DNA from: Bidens hawaiensis
Taxonomy: Eukaryota; Streptophyta; Magnoliopsida; Asterales; Asteraceae
DNA length: 64,000 bases
Assembly (NCBI GenBank): GCA_021521415.1
Contig: JAIQDT010000231.1
Coordinates: 248,001 to 312,000 of the forward strand
Direction: 5' to 3'
Of this stretch, positions 35,161 to 47,913 are shown in pieces. Below the pieces are notes generated by a model. That model did no database searches. It was not told where the DNA came from and saw only the letters and a program-made list of their open reading frames with translations. The translations under genes and the position numbers were made by a program. The stretch's first letter is position 1; every line of letters begins with the position of its first letter.

Positions 35161-36385
35161 GATCAAACCAGCAGTCCCTACCCTTAGAGTTCCAATGGTA
35201 AAGTGATCACTTACTCGAATCTGGTGCACTAACATCGAAAAATCATAGATAACCGTTTGCATTGCTCATCATGAAACATAACTTAAACACATAATCGCTT
35301 GCATAGCTTGTAAGTATACCATGATAAAACATTATTTAAGTACGTGTCCCTCGCCCCGAAAACAGTTTAAAATAGTGAAAACGGTGAAAATAGGGGCTTT
35401 GAGACTCACCTGTGGTTCTTGTTAAGGGATTAAATCGAGATTCGGGTTTTCTTGGTGTTGGCCTCGGAATTGAAGGTCTAGAATACGATTAAATAACAAG
35501 AAGTATATATATTAAGATCAAGAAATAGGAGAATATAAGGGTTGGAAAGTAGATCTCAAGGTTATATTCTCGGCTTACCTAGTAACAGGATCGGAAATGA
35601 AAACAACGGATGCTTGGGAGAGGATTAGTGCAAGTTTGCAGTTCTTTGAAGTGTGTTTTGGGTGATAATTTAGGTTACATATTTATAGGCAAACTCAAGG
35701 GAACACAATCCCTTGCTTTAGGGGATTGTAATCTTTTCATATCTAGGGGTAATGATGATAAAGTATGGAAATTATTATTATTTATTTAAGAGTGGAGTAG
35801 TGGATAAAAGATTTTGATTTGATTTGGTCAGGACATGCAGGTCTGGGGTTGGTGAGAATAGGGTGGCTGACAGTTGACTTTTCGTGTTACAGTGTGCTTT
35901 TTCAGGTACTTTTGTTAGTGTACAGTAAAAAGTGGAAAATCTCTGAAACACGCTACTGTTTCCTTTTGGGCGGGAGTAATCTCCTTACGTCTGGAGAATA
36001 GACTAAGTGTTCTGTGCGTATCACTTGGTGCGCATAGCTTTCTGCGTGAAGGACATTTCTTTGCTGCGGGTAGGCACGTAACCTTCACGCAGTTAGGGAC
36101 ATTGAGTTTCATTTGTAGATTCTCCAGGTGGTCTTGGTATTTCAACATAGTGATCAGGTATGTTGAAGTCAATTCCATCTTGGAGCTTCAGACAAACTAG
36201 CTCTCAATGTTCCCGCCATGCGGGGAGGTTAGTTCCCTTCCGCACGCGCATAAATGGTTTAGGATGCACCCGCCTTAGCATCATGCGGGATGGTCAACCC
36301 ATTAGACAACATAACGTTAAGGTGCATGAAAACATAAAGCCAAAACATTCGCGCATGGCGCATATAACATATGCCCACGCTGGTT

Positions 36386-36513
36386 CTTAACATGGCGCGC
36401 TCGCGCAGGGCGCACATAACAAATGCACGCGCTGACTAACATAGCGCGCTCGCGCAGAGCGCACATAACAAATGCACGCGCTGACTAACATGGCGCGCTC
36501 GCGCAGGGCGCAT
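36386..36513. repeat. CpG-rich tandem array in LTR, about three 48-bp units
   Basis: Units of CATGGCGCGCTCGCGCAGGG + CGCACATAACAAATGCACGC type, repeated three times. The other LTR carries the same at about 43318-43445. Confidence 0.9.
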
Positions 36514-36582
36514 ATAACATAATTACCTAATATTTAGGTTGATTACTTGGTTTAAGGGATTGGGAATTTACCGGGTGTCACA

Positions 36583-36592
36583 TTCTCCTCCT
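36583..36592 (-). promoter_or_regulatory. PPT of the young element
   Basis: AGGAGGAGAA on the - strand directly abuts the inner edge of the 3' LTR. Confidence 0.85.
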
Positions 36593-36616
36593 GTTAAGAG
36601 AATTTCGTCCCGAAAT

Positions 36617-39600
36617 TTAGGAGACGTCGCTGGCAGAAGCCATGTTCTGAAAGAGGTGTGGGTATTTCTTGCGCATCTGGTCTTCTCTTTCCCAAGTGAA
36701 TTCAGGCCCACGCCTCGAGTTCCATTGAACCTTTACTAACTTGATTCTGCTTCTGCGTAACTTTTGTTCCTTCAAATCGGTTACTGCTATAGGTTCTTCT
36801 ACGAAGTGCAGCTGTTTGTCGATGTGAATCTCTTCCAACGGCAAAATCAACGTTTCGTCAGATAAACACTTTTTGAGGTTGGACACATGAAACGTATCAT
36901 GAACTCCACTGAGTTCGGCGGGTAAACGGAGTTTATAAGCAACCGGACCGATCCTTTCCAGGATCTCAAATGGTCCAATGTAGCGCGGATTCAACTTTCC
37001 TCGCTTGCCGAAACGGGGGACTCCTTTCCATGGAGAGACTTTCAAAAGTACTCTATCCCCTACCTGAAACTCCAATGGTTTCCTTCGCACATCTGCGTAG
37101 CTCTTCTGTCTGTCGCGCGCTGTCTTAAGGCGATCCCTTATCTGAAAAATCTTGTCTGTTGTTTCTTGGATCAATTCTGGACCAGTCATTTGCTTGTCGC
37201 CCACTTCAGCCCAGCACAGTGGGGATCTACACTTGCGCCCATACAAAGCTTCGAATGGCGCAGCCTTGATGCTTGTGTGATAGCTGTTGTTGTAAGAAAA
37301 TTCAACCAATGGGAGATGAGTATCCCAGCTACCTCCGAAATCGATTGCACACGCGCGTAGCATATCTTCCAAAGTCTGGATTGTTCGCTCGCTTTGCCCA
37401 TCCGTTTGGGGATGATATGCCGTACTCATGTCAAGACGAGTACCTAAAGCCCCTTGTAACGATCTCCAAAACCTTGATGTGAACCGACTATCTCTATCAG
37501 AAATGATGGACACTGGGACTCCATGTTTTGAAACTACTTCTCGAATATACAATCGGGCTAACTTTTCCATCTTATCGGTTTCCTTGATCGGCAGGAAGTG
37601 TGCTGACTTAGTTAGCCGATCCACAATAACCCAGATCGTGTCGTAACCCCCAGGTGTCCTTGGCAGTTTGGTGATGAAGTCCATAGAGATTTGTTCCCAC
37701 TTCCACATGGGAATTTCTGGCTGTTGAAGCAACCCTGATGGTTTCTGGTATTCAGCCTTTACCTTCGAACACGTCAGGCATTTACTGACATACGTCGCGA
37801 TGGCGCCTTTAAGATTGGGCCACCAATACAGCGTTTTAACATCTTGGTACATCTTGTCTGTGCCAGGATGTACGGAGTACCTTGTCTTGTGAGCTTCGTT
37901 TAATACTTGCTCGCGCAGTCCTCCCTTGAGAGGGACCCATATGCGGTTAGCAAAATATAGATTGCCGTTCTCTTTAAGTTCCAAACTCTTAATCATACCC
38001 CCAAGGCATTCGTTTTTGACAAACTCTGGTTTCAAGGCTTCTTGCTGAGCGTCTCGGATGTGGGTAGAGAGATCTGCGTGAATGGTCATCCTTAGAGCCT
38101 TGACTCGTAGCGTTTTTATTCGCTCCTTCCTACTTAGCGCGTCTGCTACCACATTCGCCTTTCCAGGGTGGTACTTAATTTCACAATCATAATCATTCAA
38201 CAACTCCACCCATCTTCGTTGCCTCATGTTTAAATCCTTTTGATCAAATATATGTTGAAGGCTCTTGTGATCCGTAAAGATTATACACTTTGTACCATAG
38301 AGGTAATGGCGCCAAATCTTTAGCGCGAAGACAACCGCTCCAAGTTCCAGATCATGCGTTGTGTAGTTCTTTTCATTGGTCTTGAGTTGGCGCGAGGCAT
38401 ATGCTATGACTTTGTCTCGCTGCATAAGGACACATCCAAGTCCCTGATGTGAAGCGTCGCAGTAAACGACGATGTCATCCGTCCCCTCGGGCTAAGACAA
38501 AATTGGCGCACTACATAATTTCTGTTTCAACATGTGAAATGCTGTTTCCTGGTTTTCGCCCCAAACAAACTTCTTGTCTTTCTGAGTTAGCGCGGTCAGA
38601 GGTAGAGCTATCTTGGAGAAGTTCTCAATGAAGCGTCGATAGTAGCCAGCTAGTCCTAGGAATTGCCTCACCTCAGTTGGGGTTTTTGGCGCTTCCCAGT
38701 TTTCGATGGCCTTGACTTTGGAAGGATCAACGTGTATTCCTTTCTCGTTTACAACGTGACCGAGAAAATGAACTTCTCTAAGCCAAAACTCGCACTTGGA
38801 AAACTTCGCATACAACTTTTCTTTCCTCAACAATTCCAAAATCAATCTCAGGTGTTGCTCATGCTCGGCCTTGGTCCGAGAGTAAATCAGAATATCATCT
38901 ATAAACACAATCACAAACTTGTCCAAGTATGGTTTGCACACGCGGTTCATCAGATCCATGAACACAGCCGGCGCATTAGTTAGCCCGAAAGGCATCACTA
39001 AGAACTCATAATGGCCGTATCTAGTTCGGAAGGCTGTTTTCGGCACATCTTCCTCATGGACCCTAAGTTGGTGGTATCCTGACCGTAGATCTATCTTCGA
39101 ATAATAACTGGATCCCTGCAACTGGTCAAATAAGTCGTCAATCCTCGGTAAGGGGTACCGATTTTTGACTGTCAGCTTATTCAGCTCCCTGTAGTCAATA
39201 CACATTCTGAACGAACCATCCTTCTTCTTAACAAACAGTACTGGAGCTCCCCAAGGTGAAAAGCTTGGGCGTATGAAACCCTTATCCAATAGTTCCTGTA
39301 ACTGATTGGATAGCTCTTGCATCTCAGATGGAGCTAGTCGATAAGGTTCTCGAGCTACTGGCGCAGCTCCTGGGACCAAATCAATACGAAACTCGACTTG
39401 TCGCGGCGGCGGTAATCCGGGCAAATCTTCAGGAAATACTTCTGGAAATTCGCGCACTACTGGTAAGTCTTCAATTCTTCGCTCATCTCCTTTCTTTTCT
39501 ACGACATGCGCCAGGAAGGCGTAGCATTCTTTCCTTAGGCACTTACGCGCCTTTAGGCACGAAATCAGTTTCGTCGCAACTCCCCTTCTTTCCCCTTGAA

Positions 39601-41059
39601 TTACCAAGGTTTCTCCGTTCAACAGTGGGACCCGAACCTGCTTCTCATGGCAAATAACTTCCGCGCGGTTCTCGACTAACCAATCCATACCTACCACAAT
39701 GTCAAAACTTCCCAAGTCTATTGGCAACAAATTAATATTGAACCCGTGACCTCCCATGACTATTACACATTGTTCAGTTCTTTCGCTTGCGCATAACTGC
39801 CTACCATTGGCTAGTTCTATAGTATAAGGCGTGTCTAGCCTACTAGTTGCTAGGCCTAGGGAGTCTTTAAACTCAGCGGATATAAAACTTAGGTCAGCGC
39901 CAGTATCAAATAAGACAGATGCAAAATGTCCGTTAAGCAAAAACGTACCGGTTACCACATTCGGCTCTTCTTTAGCTTCACCCGCGCCGATCACAAAAGC
40001 TCTCCCGCGAGCTTGGTTTCCCCTTTGCGGGCAATCCCGACTGAAATGCCCTGGCTTTCCGCATGCGTAGCAGTTGTCATTGGCTCCAGCCTCTTTAGCA
40101 CGGCAATTCACCGTCTTGTGCCCTGGCCTGTTACATTTGGCGCACGTGACGCTCGCGCATTCACCCTCATGGTGAAACTTGCATTTGTTGCACCATGGGT
40201 AAGGGCCACTGTATCCTTTCCTTGATGGCTCCGCGGCTTGAATCGCGTAAGCCCTTACGCTCTCCTGCTTCTTGAACGGTGGCTGCTTGGAGTCGGACCC
40301 TCGGTGGTGAGAGTTCCATTTCCTCTTGGAGTCAGAGGTTCGCTGCTCGTTTCCGCGCGTAGTCAACATACCCGCACGGACCGTATCCCTTGTAAGGGTG
40401 ATGGCCCGCGCTACTGCCTCATCAAAGGTTGGAGGCGCTGCGGCGTTGAGCGGAACCCTAACAACAGGAGGTAACCCAAAGATATACCTCTCGATCTTCT
40501 TTTCCTCCGTGTTTGCCATGTCTGGCACCAACTGGCAAAGCTCGTTGAACCGGTTGTTGTAGGCGTCGATATCCGTTCCTACCATTGTGTGGTTCCAGAA
40601 TTCCTGTTGTAGACTCTGGATTTCTGCGCGAGAGCAGAACTTTCTCATCATCATTTCCTTCAGTTCTTCCCAGGTCTTGTGAAGAGCAACTTCTCGCCCC
40701 AATGTTTTCGTTTGAAGCTTCCACCAAGACGAAGCTGCCTCTTGGAACATGCAGGTCGCGTAAAGGACCTTCTGGTTCTCACTACATCCGCTAATGGAGA
40801 GAACTGTCTCCATCTTGTCAATCCAGTTGTAGAGCCCAATGGCCCCTTCGGTACCCTTGAATGGCCAAGGCTTACAGGCCATGAATGTCTTGTAGGAGCA
40901 TCCTTTGTCCAAGGCTCCTGATTCGGGTTCTGGGGTTTCATTCTGACGACCCTGACTTGATTCGGCCTTGCTGGCCTCGTGTGTTGCGATTGCTTGCGCG
41001 ATTATTTCCGCGAGTTCCTCGGGTGTCATGGTAATTCCTTTGGCTTTAGTTGGAGGCAT
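36617..41059 (-). pseudogene. Gag-pol polyprotein with chromodomain, one premature stop
   Basis: I chose the start at 41059 (MPPTKAKG), not the upstream ATG at 41113, because it opens the conserved gag. In order: Retrotrans_gag ([21 protein letters not shown]), CCHC knuckles ([28 protein letters not shown]), protease ([24 protein letters not shown]), RT ([30 protein letters not shown], catalytic FIDDILIYS), RNase H ([23 protein letters not shown]), integrase ([45 protein letters not shown]) and chromodomain ([15 protein letters not shown] to [17 protein letters not shown]). A TAG at 38492-38494 breaks an otherwise continuous frame of about 1480 codons; frames on both sides agree. The usual family length is about 1500. 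Chromodomains target insertion to heterochromatin. Confidence 0.95.
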
Positions 41060-41270
41060 TCTCGCTTTAAAAGAGTGAAAATATATCAAACTTAGCGCAT
41101 GTACTCTGAGCACATAATGTTATCATTATTTACTAGACACTGTGTGACCCGTGTTCCTAAGTGTGTGTATAGTTTCTTTTGAAAATATTTTCTTTGAAAA
41201 ATATTTCATGTGATTCCCCAACGGTTATAGTCTAGGTTAAAACTTCTTTTCCTAGTTCGCTATAACCAGT
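41060..41270 (-). other. Leader of the young element
   Basis: About 210 bases between PBS and gag start, AT-rich, no other feature seen. Confidence 0.7.
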
Positions 41271-41282
41271 GCTCTGATACCA
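41271..41282 (-). promoter_or_regulatory. PBS, initiator tRNA-Met type
   Basis: TGGTATCAGAGC on the - strand, three bases from the 5' LTR. Confidence 0.95.
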
Positions 41283-41285
41283 ATC

Positions 41286-43514
41286 TGTCACACCCGGCCC
41301 TGAGCGGCGGAAACAGCCGGGCGCGCGCGCGTGGGGATTGATAATTAAGCACGGGCCATTGCAAACATTCAAAGATTTTCATTGCGCATGAAAAGTTTAA
41401 TACAAATACATTACATTGTTTAAAAATTACATAAAAACATCCAAGTATAAAAACTGTTGAAGATTTTCACGCCATATCCCCTTGCGCGGCGGAAACAACC
41501 ACGCGCATCGAAGGGATAGAACTAAGATCTTCCAAAAAGCTAGTTTTAGATGTTCAGCGTGAGGTGCTCTAAGTGTGACTCCATGCGCTACTTAGTTATC
41601 TCCTGAAAGACACGTAAAAACATTTGAATCAGTATAAACTGAGTGAGTTCACAAGTTTTAGCAACTTGATAAATCGTATCGCGTCATAAACATAATTCTG
41701 ATAGCATCATTGAAACACATGCTTAGTAAAACATAGTTCTGAACATAATCTGATAAAAATCGTTCCGCGGTTTACGCGCGAACATTTCTGGGAACTGTGC
41801 TCGTCTGTGTAAGTGGTGCTGCCACTACGAGCGAAATAAGTAATACTGTCCCGCGGTTTGGGCGTGGACATATCTGAAAAACCGTGCTCGTCTGTGTAAG
41901 TGGCGCTGCCACTATGAGCGAATAATACTGTAATACCGTCCCGCGTGTTACGCGCGGACGTTGTGCCGGAAAACAAGGCGCTCGTCTGCGTAAGAGGAGC
42001 GACCTCTACGAGTGGGCTCAAACCCATAGTACTGCCCCATGACCATACTAGGCACTCGTCTGTGTAAGAGGTGCGACCCCTACGAGTGGGCGGATCAAAC
42101 CAGCAGTCCCTACCCTTAGAGTTCCAATGGTAAAGTGATCACTTACTCGAATCTGGTGCACTAACATCGAAAAATCATAGATAACCGTTTGCATTGCTCA
42201 TCATGAAACATAACTTAAACACATAATCGCTTGCATAGCTTGTAAGTATACCATGATAAAACATTATTTAAGTACGTGTCCCTCGCCCCGAAAACAGTTT
42301 AAAATAGTGAAAACGGTGAAAATAGGGGCTTTGAGACTCACCTGTGGTTCTTGTTAAGGGATTAAATCGAGATTCGGGTTTTCTTGGTGTTGGCCTCGGA
42401 ATTGAAGGTCTAGAATACGATTAAATAACAAGAAGTATATATATTAAGATCAAGAAATAGGAGAATATAAGGGTTGGAAAGTAGATCTCAAGGTTATATT
42501 CTCGGCTTACCTAGTAACAGGATCGGAAATGAAAACAACGGATGCTTGGGAGAGGATTAGTGCAAGTTTGCAGTTCTTTGAAGTGTGTTTTGGGTGATAA
42601 TTTAGGTTACATATTTATAGGCAAACTCAAGGGAACACAATCCCTTGCTTTAGGGGATTGTAATCTTTTCATATCTAGGGGTAATGATGATAAAGTATGG
42701 AAATTATTATTATTTATTTAAGAGTGGAGTAGTGGATAAAAGATTTTGATTTGATTTGGTCAGGACATGCAGGTCTGGGGTTGGTGAGAATAGGGTGGCT
42801 GACAGTTGACTTTTCGTGTTACAGTGTGCTTTTTCAGGTACTTTTGTTAGTGTACAGTAAAAAGTGGAAAATCTCTGAAACACGCTACTGTTTCCTTTTG
42901 GGCGGGAGTAATCTCCTTACGTCTGGAGAATAGACTAAGTGTTCTGTGCGTATCACTTGGTGCGCATAGCTTTCTGCGTGAAGGACATTTCTTTGCTGCG
43001 GGTAGGCACGTAACCTTCACGCAGTTAGGGACATTGAGTTTCATTTGTAGATTCTCCAGGTGGTCTTGGTATTTCAACATAGTGATCAGGTATGTTGAAG
43101 TCAATTCCATCTTGGAGCTTCAGACAAACTAGCTCTCAATGTTCCCGCCATGCGGGGAGGTTAGTTCCCTTCCGCACGCGCATAAATGGTTTAGGATGCA
43201 CCCGCCTTAGCATCATGCGGGATGGTCAACCCATTAGACAACATAACGTTAAGGTGCATGAAAACATAAAGCCAAAACATTCGCGCATGGCGCATATAAC
43301 ATATGCCCACGCTGGTTCTTAACATGGCGCGCTCGCGCAGGGCGCACATAACAAATGCACGCGCTGACTAACATAGCGCGCTCGCGCAGAGCGCACATAA
43401 CAAATGCACGCGCTGACTAACATGGCGCGCTCGCGCAGGGCGCATATAACATAATTACCTAATATTTAGGTTGATTACTTGGTTTAAGGGATTGGGAATT
43501 TACCGGGTGTCACA
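41286..43514 (-). repeat. 5' LTR of the young element
   Basis: 2229 bp, nearly identical to 34354-36582. Confidence 0.97.
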
Positions 43515-45817
43515 CTACGAGTTCCTCGTGATGTCGTTTGGTCTAACCAACGCCCCCGCAGCATTTAGGGATATGATGAATAGGGTATGTCGGCCGATGT
43601 TAGAAAAGATGGTTATCATTTTCATTGACGATATATTGATTTATTCGAAGAGCGAGTCTGGCCATGCTGAGCATCTGAGGGAAGTATTGGAAGTTTTGAA
43701 GAAGGAGAAATTGTACGCTAAATTCTCGAAGTGCGCGTTCTGGTTACGAAAAGTGCAGTTCCTAGGTCACATAATCAATCCCGAGGGGATTACTGTAGAC
43801 CCAGTCAAGATTGAAGCGATAAAGAATTGGAAGACTCCGCGAAACCCGACCGATATACGCAGTTTCCTAGGGTTAGCTGGCTATTATAGGAGATTCATTC
43901 TGGGCTTCTCCAAGATAGCCGCACCATTGACCGGCATGACTCGGAAGACTGTAGTATTCAGTTGGGGTAAGAATCAAGAAGAAGCGTTCGAAGAATTAAA
44001 GAGACGACTCACTCAGGCTCCAATCCTTGTTCTGCCTGATGGTGAAGAGGATTTGGTAGTTTGCACTGATGCTTCATATCAGGGGTTAGGTTGCATGTTG
44101 ATACAACGAGGGAAGGTCATAGCTTATGCGTCTAGGCAATTGAAAGTTCACGAATGTACGTACCCAACGCACGACCTAGAATTAGTAGCTGTGGTGCATG
44201 CTCTCAAGATTTGGAGGCACTTCTTGTATGGTACCAAGTGTACTATATATACAGATCACAAGAGCCTGAAGTACTTCTTCGAGCAAAAGAGTTGAATATG
44301 AGGCAGAGAAGGAGGTTAGAACTGATAAAGGACTATGACTGTGATATCAAGTATTACCCGGGGAAGGCTAATGTAGTTGCAGACGCCTTCTTCGCGATAG
44401 TAAAGGCTTATAAGTTGATAATCAACTCAGATTTCTTTGAAGAGATCAGCAAGGTGTAGTCAGAAGTGTTGGTAGATGAAGGGTTGATGAAGAAATAGAG
44501 GATTTTTGGGCAGCAGAACGAGTTGATAGATAATACTAATGGCGTAAAGACCAGGTTTGACAGGATGTGGATTCCACGTCATGGGAATCTTAGACATCGA
44601 GTCCTAGACGAAGCCCATAAGTCTCGATACTCGATCCAACCAGGATCTACCAAGACTTGAAGAAAGACTACTGGTGGCCAGGTATGAAGAACGAAGTAGT
44701 AGATTATGTCAGTAAGTGCTTGACTTTGTTGCTGGTCAAGGCAAAGCACCAGAAACCGTATGGAAAGATATAGCCTTTGGAGATACCCGAATGGAAATGG
44801 GAACACATCACCATGGATTTCATAACTAAGCTACCGCGTACAGCTAAGAACCATGATACCATATGGGTGATTGTGGATCGTTTGACTAAGAGTGCTCACT
44901 TTCTACCTATATGAGAGGCTGTCTCGTCAGAAGCGTTAGCAAATATGTTCGTTAAGGAAGTTGTGGCGAAGCATGGAGTGCCGTTGTCGATCGTGTCTGC
45001 TTTACTTCAAGATTTTGGAAGAAGTTCCATGAAACCATGGGGACCAGACTGAACATCAGCACGGCATATCATCCTCAAACAGATGGACAGTCCAAGAGGA
45101 CTATCCAAACCCTTGAGGATAAGCTACGTGCTTGTGTGCTAGACTTTGGAGGAAGCTGGGATGATCATTTGCACTTGGCAGAATTCTATTACAACAACAG
45201 TTATCATTCAAGTATTGGCATGCCTCCTTTCGAGATGTTGTATGGTAGACGTTGTAGAACTCCCGTATGTTGGGGAGAAATTGGTCAGAAAGAAATTGGA
45301 AGTTTAGAAATGGTGCAAGAAACCTCCTCAAGGTTTGATCAGATAAAGGCCAGGATGAAAGCTGCTCAATATCGTAAGAAGTCATATGCCGATAAGCGGA
45401 GATGGCCGATAGAGTTTAATGTTGGAGACCACGTGATGCTTAAGGTCTCGCCTTGGAAGGGAATTATACGTTTTAGAAAGAGGGGAAAGTTGAGTCCAAG
45501 GTACATCGGACCGTCCAGAATCTTAGCCCGAGTGGTTGAAGTGGCTTACAAGCTTGATCTACCTGATGAGCTGGAAGGAATTCACTCTACCTTTCATGTT
45601 TCTCACTTGAAAAAATGTCTAGCTGATGACACATCCCATGTGCCACTATGTCGAGCAGCCAATTGAGATAGTTGACCGTAAGGAAAAGCAGCTTCGACGC
45701 AAATTTATTCCCCAAGTGAAAGTGATATGGAAGCATTGTAAAGGATCATATGCTACTTGGGAAGTTGAAGAAAAGATGCGCAAGTTTTACCCGCAATTGT
45801 TTAGTAGTAATAGTTAG
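43515..45817 (+). pseudogene. Pol C-terminal part of the chromodomain element
   Basis: Continues the RT after the nested insertion: [16 protein letters not shown], catalytic [21 protein letters not shown]. RNase H follows ([26 protein letters not shown]), with a frameshift near 44290. Integrase has [32 protein letters not shown] and [17 protein letters not shown], broken by stops near 44457, 44499, 44660, 44770, 44915 and 45050. The C-terminal part (45037-45666) has [14 protein letters not shown] and [10 protein letters not shown]. After a shift near 45640 a chromodomain ends at 45817 ([33 protein letters not shown]). It is much more decayed than the element inserted into it. Confidence 0.92.
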
Positions 45818-45837
45818 GTTTCGGGGACGAAACCTCT

Positions 45838-45854
45838 TTTAAGGAAGGTAGACT
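45838..45854 (+). promoter_or_regulatory. PPT of the chromodomain element
   Basis: TTTAAGGAAGGTAGACT immediately precedes the 3' LTR. Confidence 0.8.
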
Positions 45855-47913
45855 TGTAACATCTGTATTTTGAGAATAATAAATAAAAGAGAATTTATTA
45901 TTTCGTGTTTGTTGTTAATTTGATCGTGTGTGTAGAAGTTTGGATAATATTTGGATTTGTAATTGTGAGTGGATTGTGGGGCCCATAACCCCTTATATAA
46001 ACCCAACCCCTCCACCCTTTCACCATTTTCATTCTTTCCACACACACACCCCCTAGAACACACACAAACACTCTCTCAAGACCCGAATCCAAAACCGGGT
46101 TAAAGTAAGGAAGAGTTTAGTGTGCAAGAGTCTTCAAATAGCAAGAACACGTCCAGATCTACGTATTGGTCATATCTGAACTTGAACCCGCGAGCAAAAG
46201 GTGAGCTATGGTTTAAAAGGTTAAGTTTTGTGGTTGAGTTCGACATGCAAACTGATAAAACGATAGATCGGGTTGTAAGATGTAAGAAAAACTTAAACTT
46301 GGTGAAATATAACCTCAAGGGTGTGTTATAGAACAAAAAGGTGTTATCCGGACCTTGAAAAGAAAACGGGTATACAAAGTTGGAACAACCTAAAACCCAT
46401 AAAAAGAGTAGAATCGGGTCCTAAGGAAGAATCTCCGAGGAAATGGCCTTAAAATGGTAAAAAAAAATAAATGAAGTAAAAAAGGGTTTTTCGCTTAAAA
46501 AAGGGCTTCGCATCGTAAGCCATGCGAAATCCAAGAATTTCGCATCGCACGCCATGCGAAGCGAAATAAGCATGCGATGCGAAACGGCCATGCGAAACGA
46601 AACTTCCCATGCGAAGCAAAACCTTTCCATGCAAAGCGAAAATTCCCATGTGACGCGAAACTTTCCGTGAGAAGCGAAACCTTCTCATTCGAAGCTAAAT
46701 TCCAAGTGAAATTCCATGCGAAATGGCCATGCGAAATGACAATGCGAAATTTCATGAAATCCATTTTCTGATGCAATTTTGGTAAAGGACCGTTAATGAA
46801 AATAAAATTTTTCCGAACTGACAAGGTCATCTCAACCCTAACCAGGGGCTCTTCCCCTTGGACCCTGCTAGGGGCAGCCGCCCCTAGACCCCGCTACCAG
46901 GGGCGCTGCCCCCGGATCCCCGTTAGTTGAGGGTTTCATTAATGTGGGTGTATGATGTAGTAGTAATAGATAATTGACACTCGGGATGTGTTACAAAGTT
47001 AGCTGTGCACAACTCAGGAAGGGGATTACTATTAACGGTGAACAAAACAGGATCCAGGTGAGTTCTAGCCCCTTTATCTGTTATGCTTTCGGGGTTGTGT
47101 GCATACTCCTATGTGATAGTTAATACATTTACTTAATTGATAAGTGTATGATACGCGTATAACTATTTATTGAATGTTATTGCTATATGATGATTGTATG
47201 AATGAGCATGTATATATATATTATATACATAAGATAGGTAAAGTATGCACGTATGATAAATGTATGGATGATTGACGAGACAAGTATGGTTATATAGTTA
47301 TTCGAGGCAGAAGGGACCAGACCCTTATAATATCTGTGATGTTAGGGACCAGACCCTTATAATATCTATGATGTTATTGACCAGACCCTTATAATATCTA
47401 TGATGTTGGGGACCAGATCCTTACAATATCTGTGATGTTTAATGTAGAATAGGTTATGGTATACCATAGGGTTTTATGAAAGAAAGTATGTAGGTACGTA
47501 TGCATGTATGTAAAGTATGTATGGAGAAAGTGATAGTAAGTAAGATATGAATACGTATCTTTGGATATGTATGGGTGAGAATATGAATGTAATGTATGTT
47601 AATTGATTAACTAGAACTCACTCAGCGTAGCTGACTTTTAGTATGCACGCAGGCAAATAGGTTGAGGCAGCTGGCTTGAGGAGGGACACATGGCATGAAC
47701 TGAAGAGACTGGTATCCACGATGAAGTGTCATGACTGTTTTAATTAATGTTTATGAAAAGACAATTTGTATGTTAATACAAAAACGAATGTTTTGTAATC
47801 TGATGTTTGAAGTTTTAAATTATTCCGCGAAGTTTTAATTAACTCTGATATTTAGAATTGGGTTTATGAGTAAATCCAACACCAAGTAGGGCTTCCGGGA
47901 ACGGGACCTTACA
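45855..47913 (+). repeat. 3' LTR of the chromodomain element
   Basis: Matches 30018-32091, ends GGGACCTTACA, and is followed by TSD GCATG. Confidence 0.95.

Larger units (their letters stand above)
34354..36582 (-). repeat. 3' LTR of the young element
   Basis: Starts TGTCACACCCGG and ends CCGGGTGTCACA. On the - strand a TATA box TATAAAT lies at 35681-35687 (partner at 42613-42619). It holds two internal tandem arrays, listed separately. Confidence 0.97.
34354..43514 (-). mobile_element. Young full-length Tekay/Del-like Ty3/gypsy element
   Basis: TSD CTACG (34349-34353 and 43515-43519). LTRs of exactly 2229 bp each are at 34354-36582 and 41286-43514. PBS, gag-pol with chromodomain, and PPT are all in place in - orientation; total length is 9161 bp. 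I found two LTR-LTR differences (34535 C / 41467 T; 34730 T / 41662 C), so insertion is recent. It sits inside the RT of the older element. Confidence 0.97.
30018..47913 (+). mobile_element. Chromodomain Ty3/gypsy element (Tekay/Del-like), degenerate
   Basis: Bounded by TSD GCATG (30013-30017 and 47914-47918). LTRs at 30018-32091 and 45855-47913 share TGTAACATC(C/T)G starts and GGGACCTTACA ends. It has an iMet-type PBS and a PPT, gag with CCHC knuckles, protease, RT, RNase H, integrase and a C-terminal chromodomain. Excluding the nested 9161-bp element it is about 8.7 kb. Several stops and frameshifts make it inactive. Confidence 0.93.

Noticed and set aside
40238..40562. + strand ORFs opposite the young gag-pol
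   Set aside because: Shadows of a clearly conserved gag on the - strand. No independent support.
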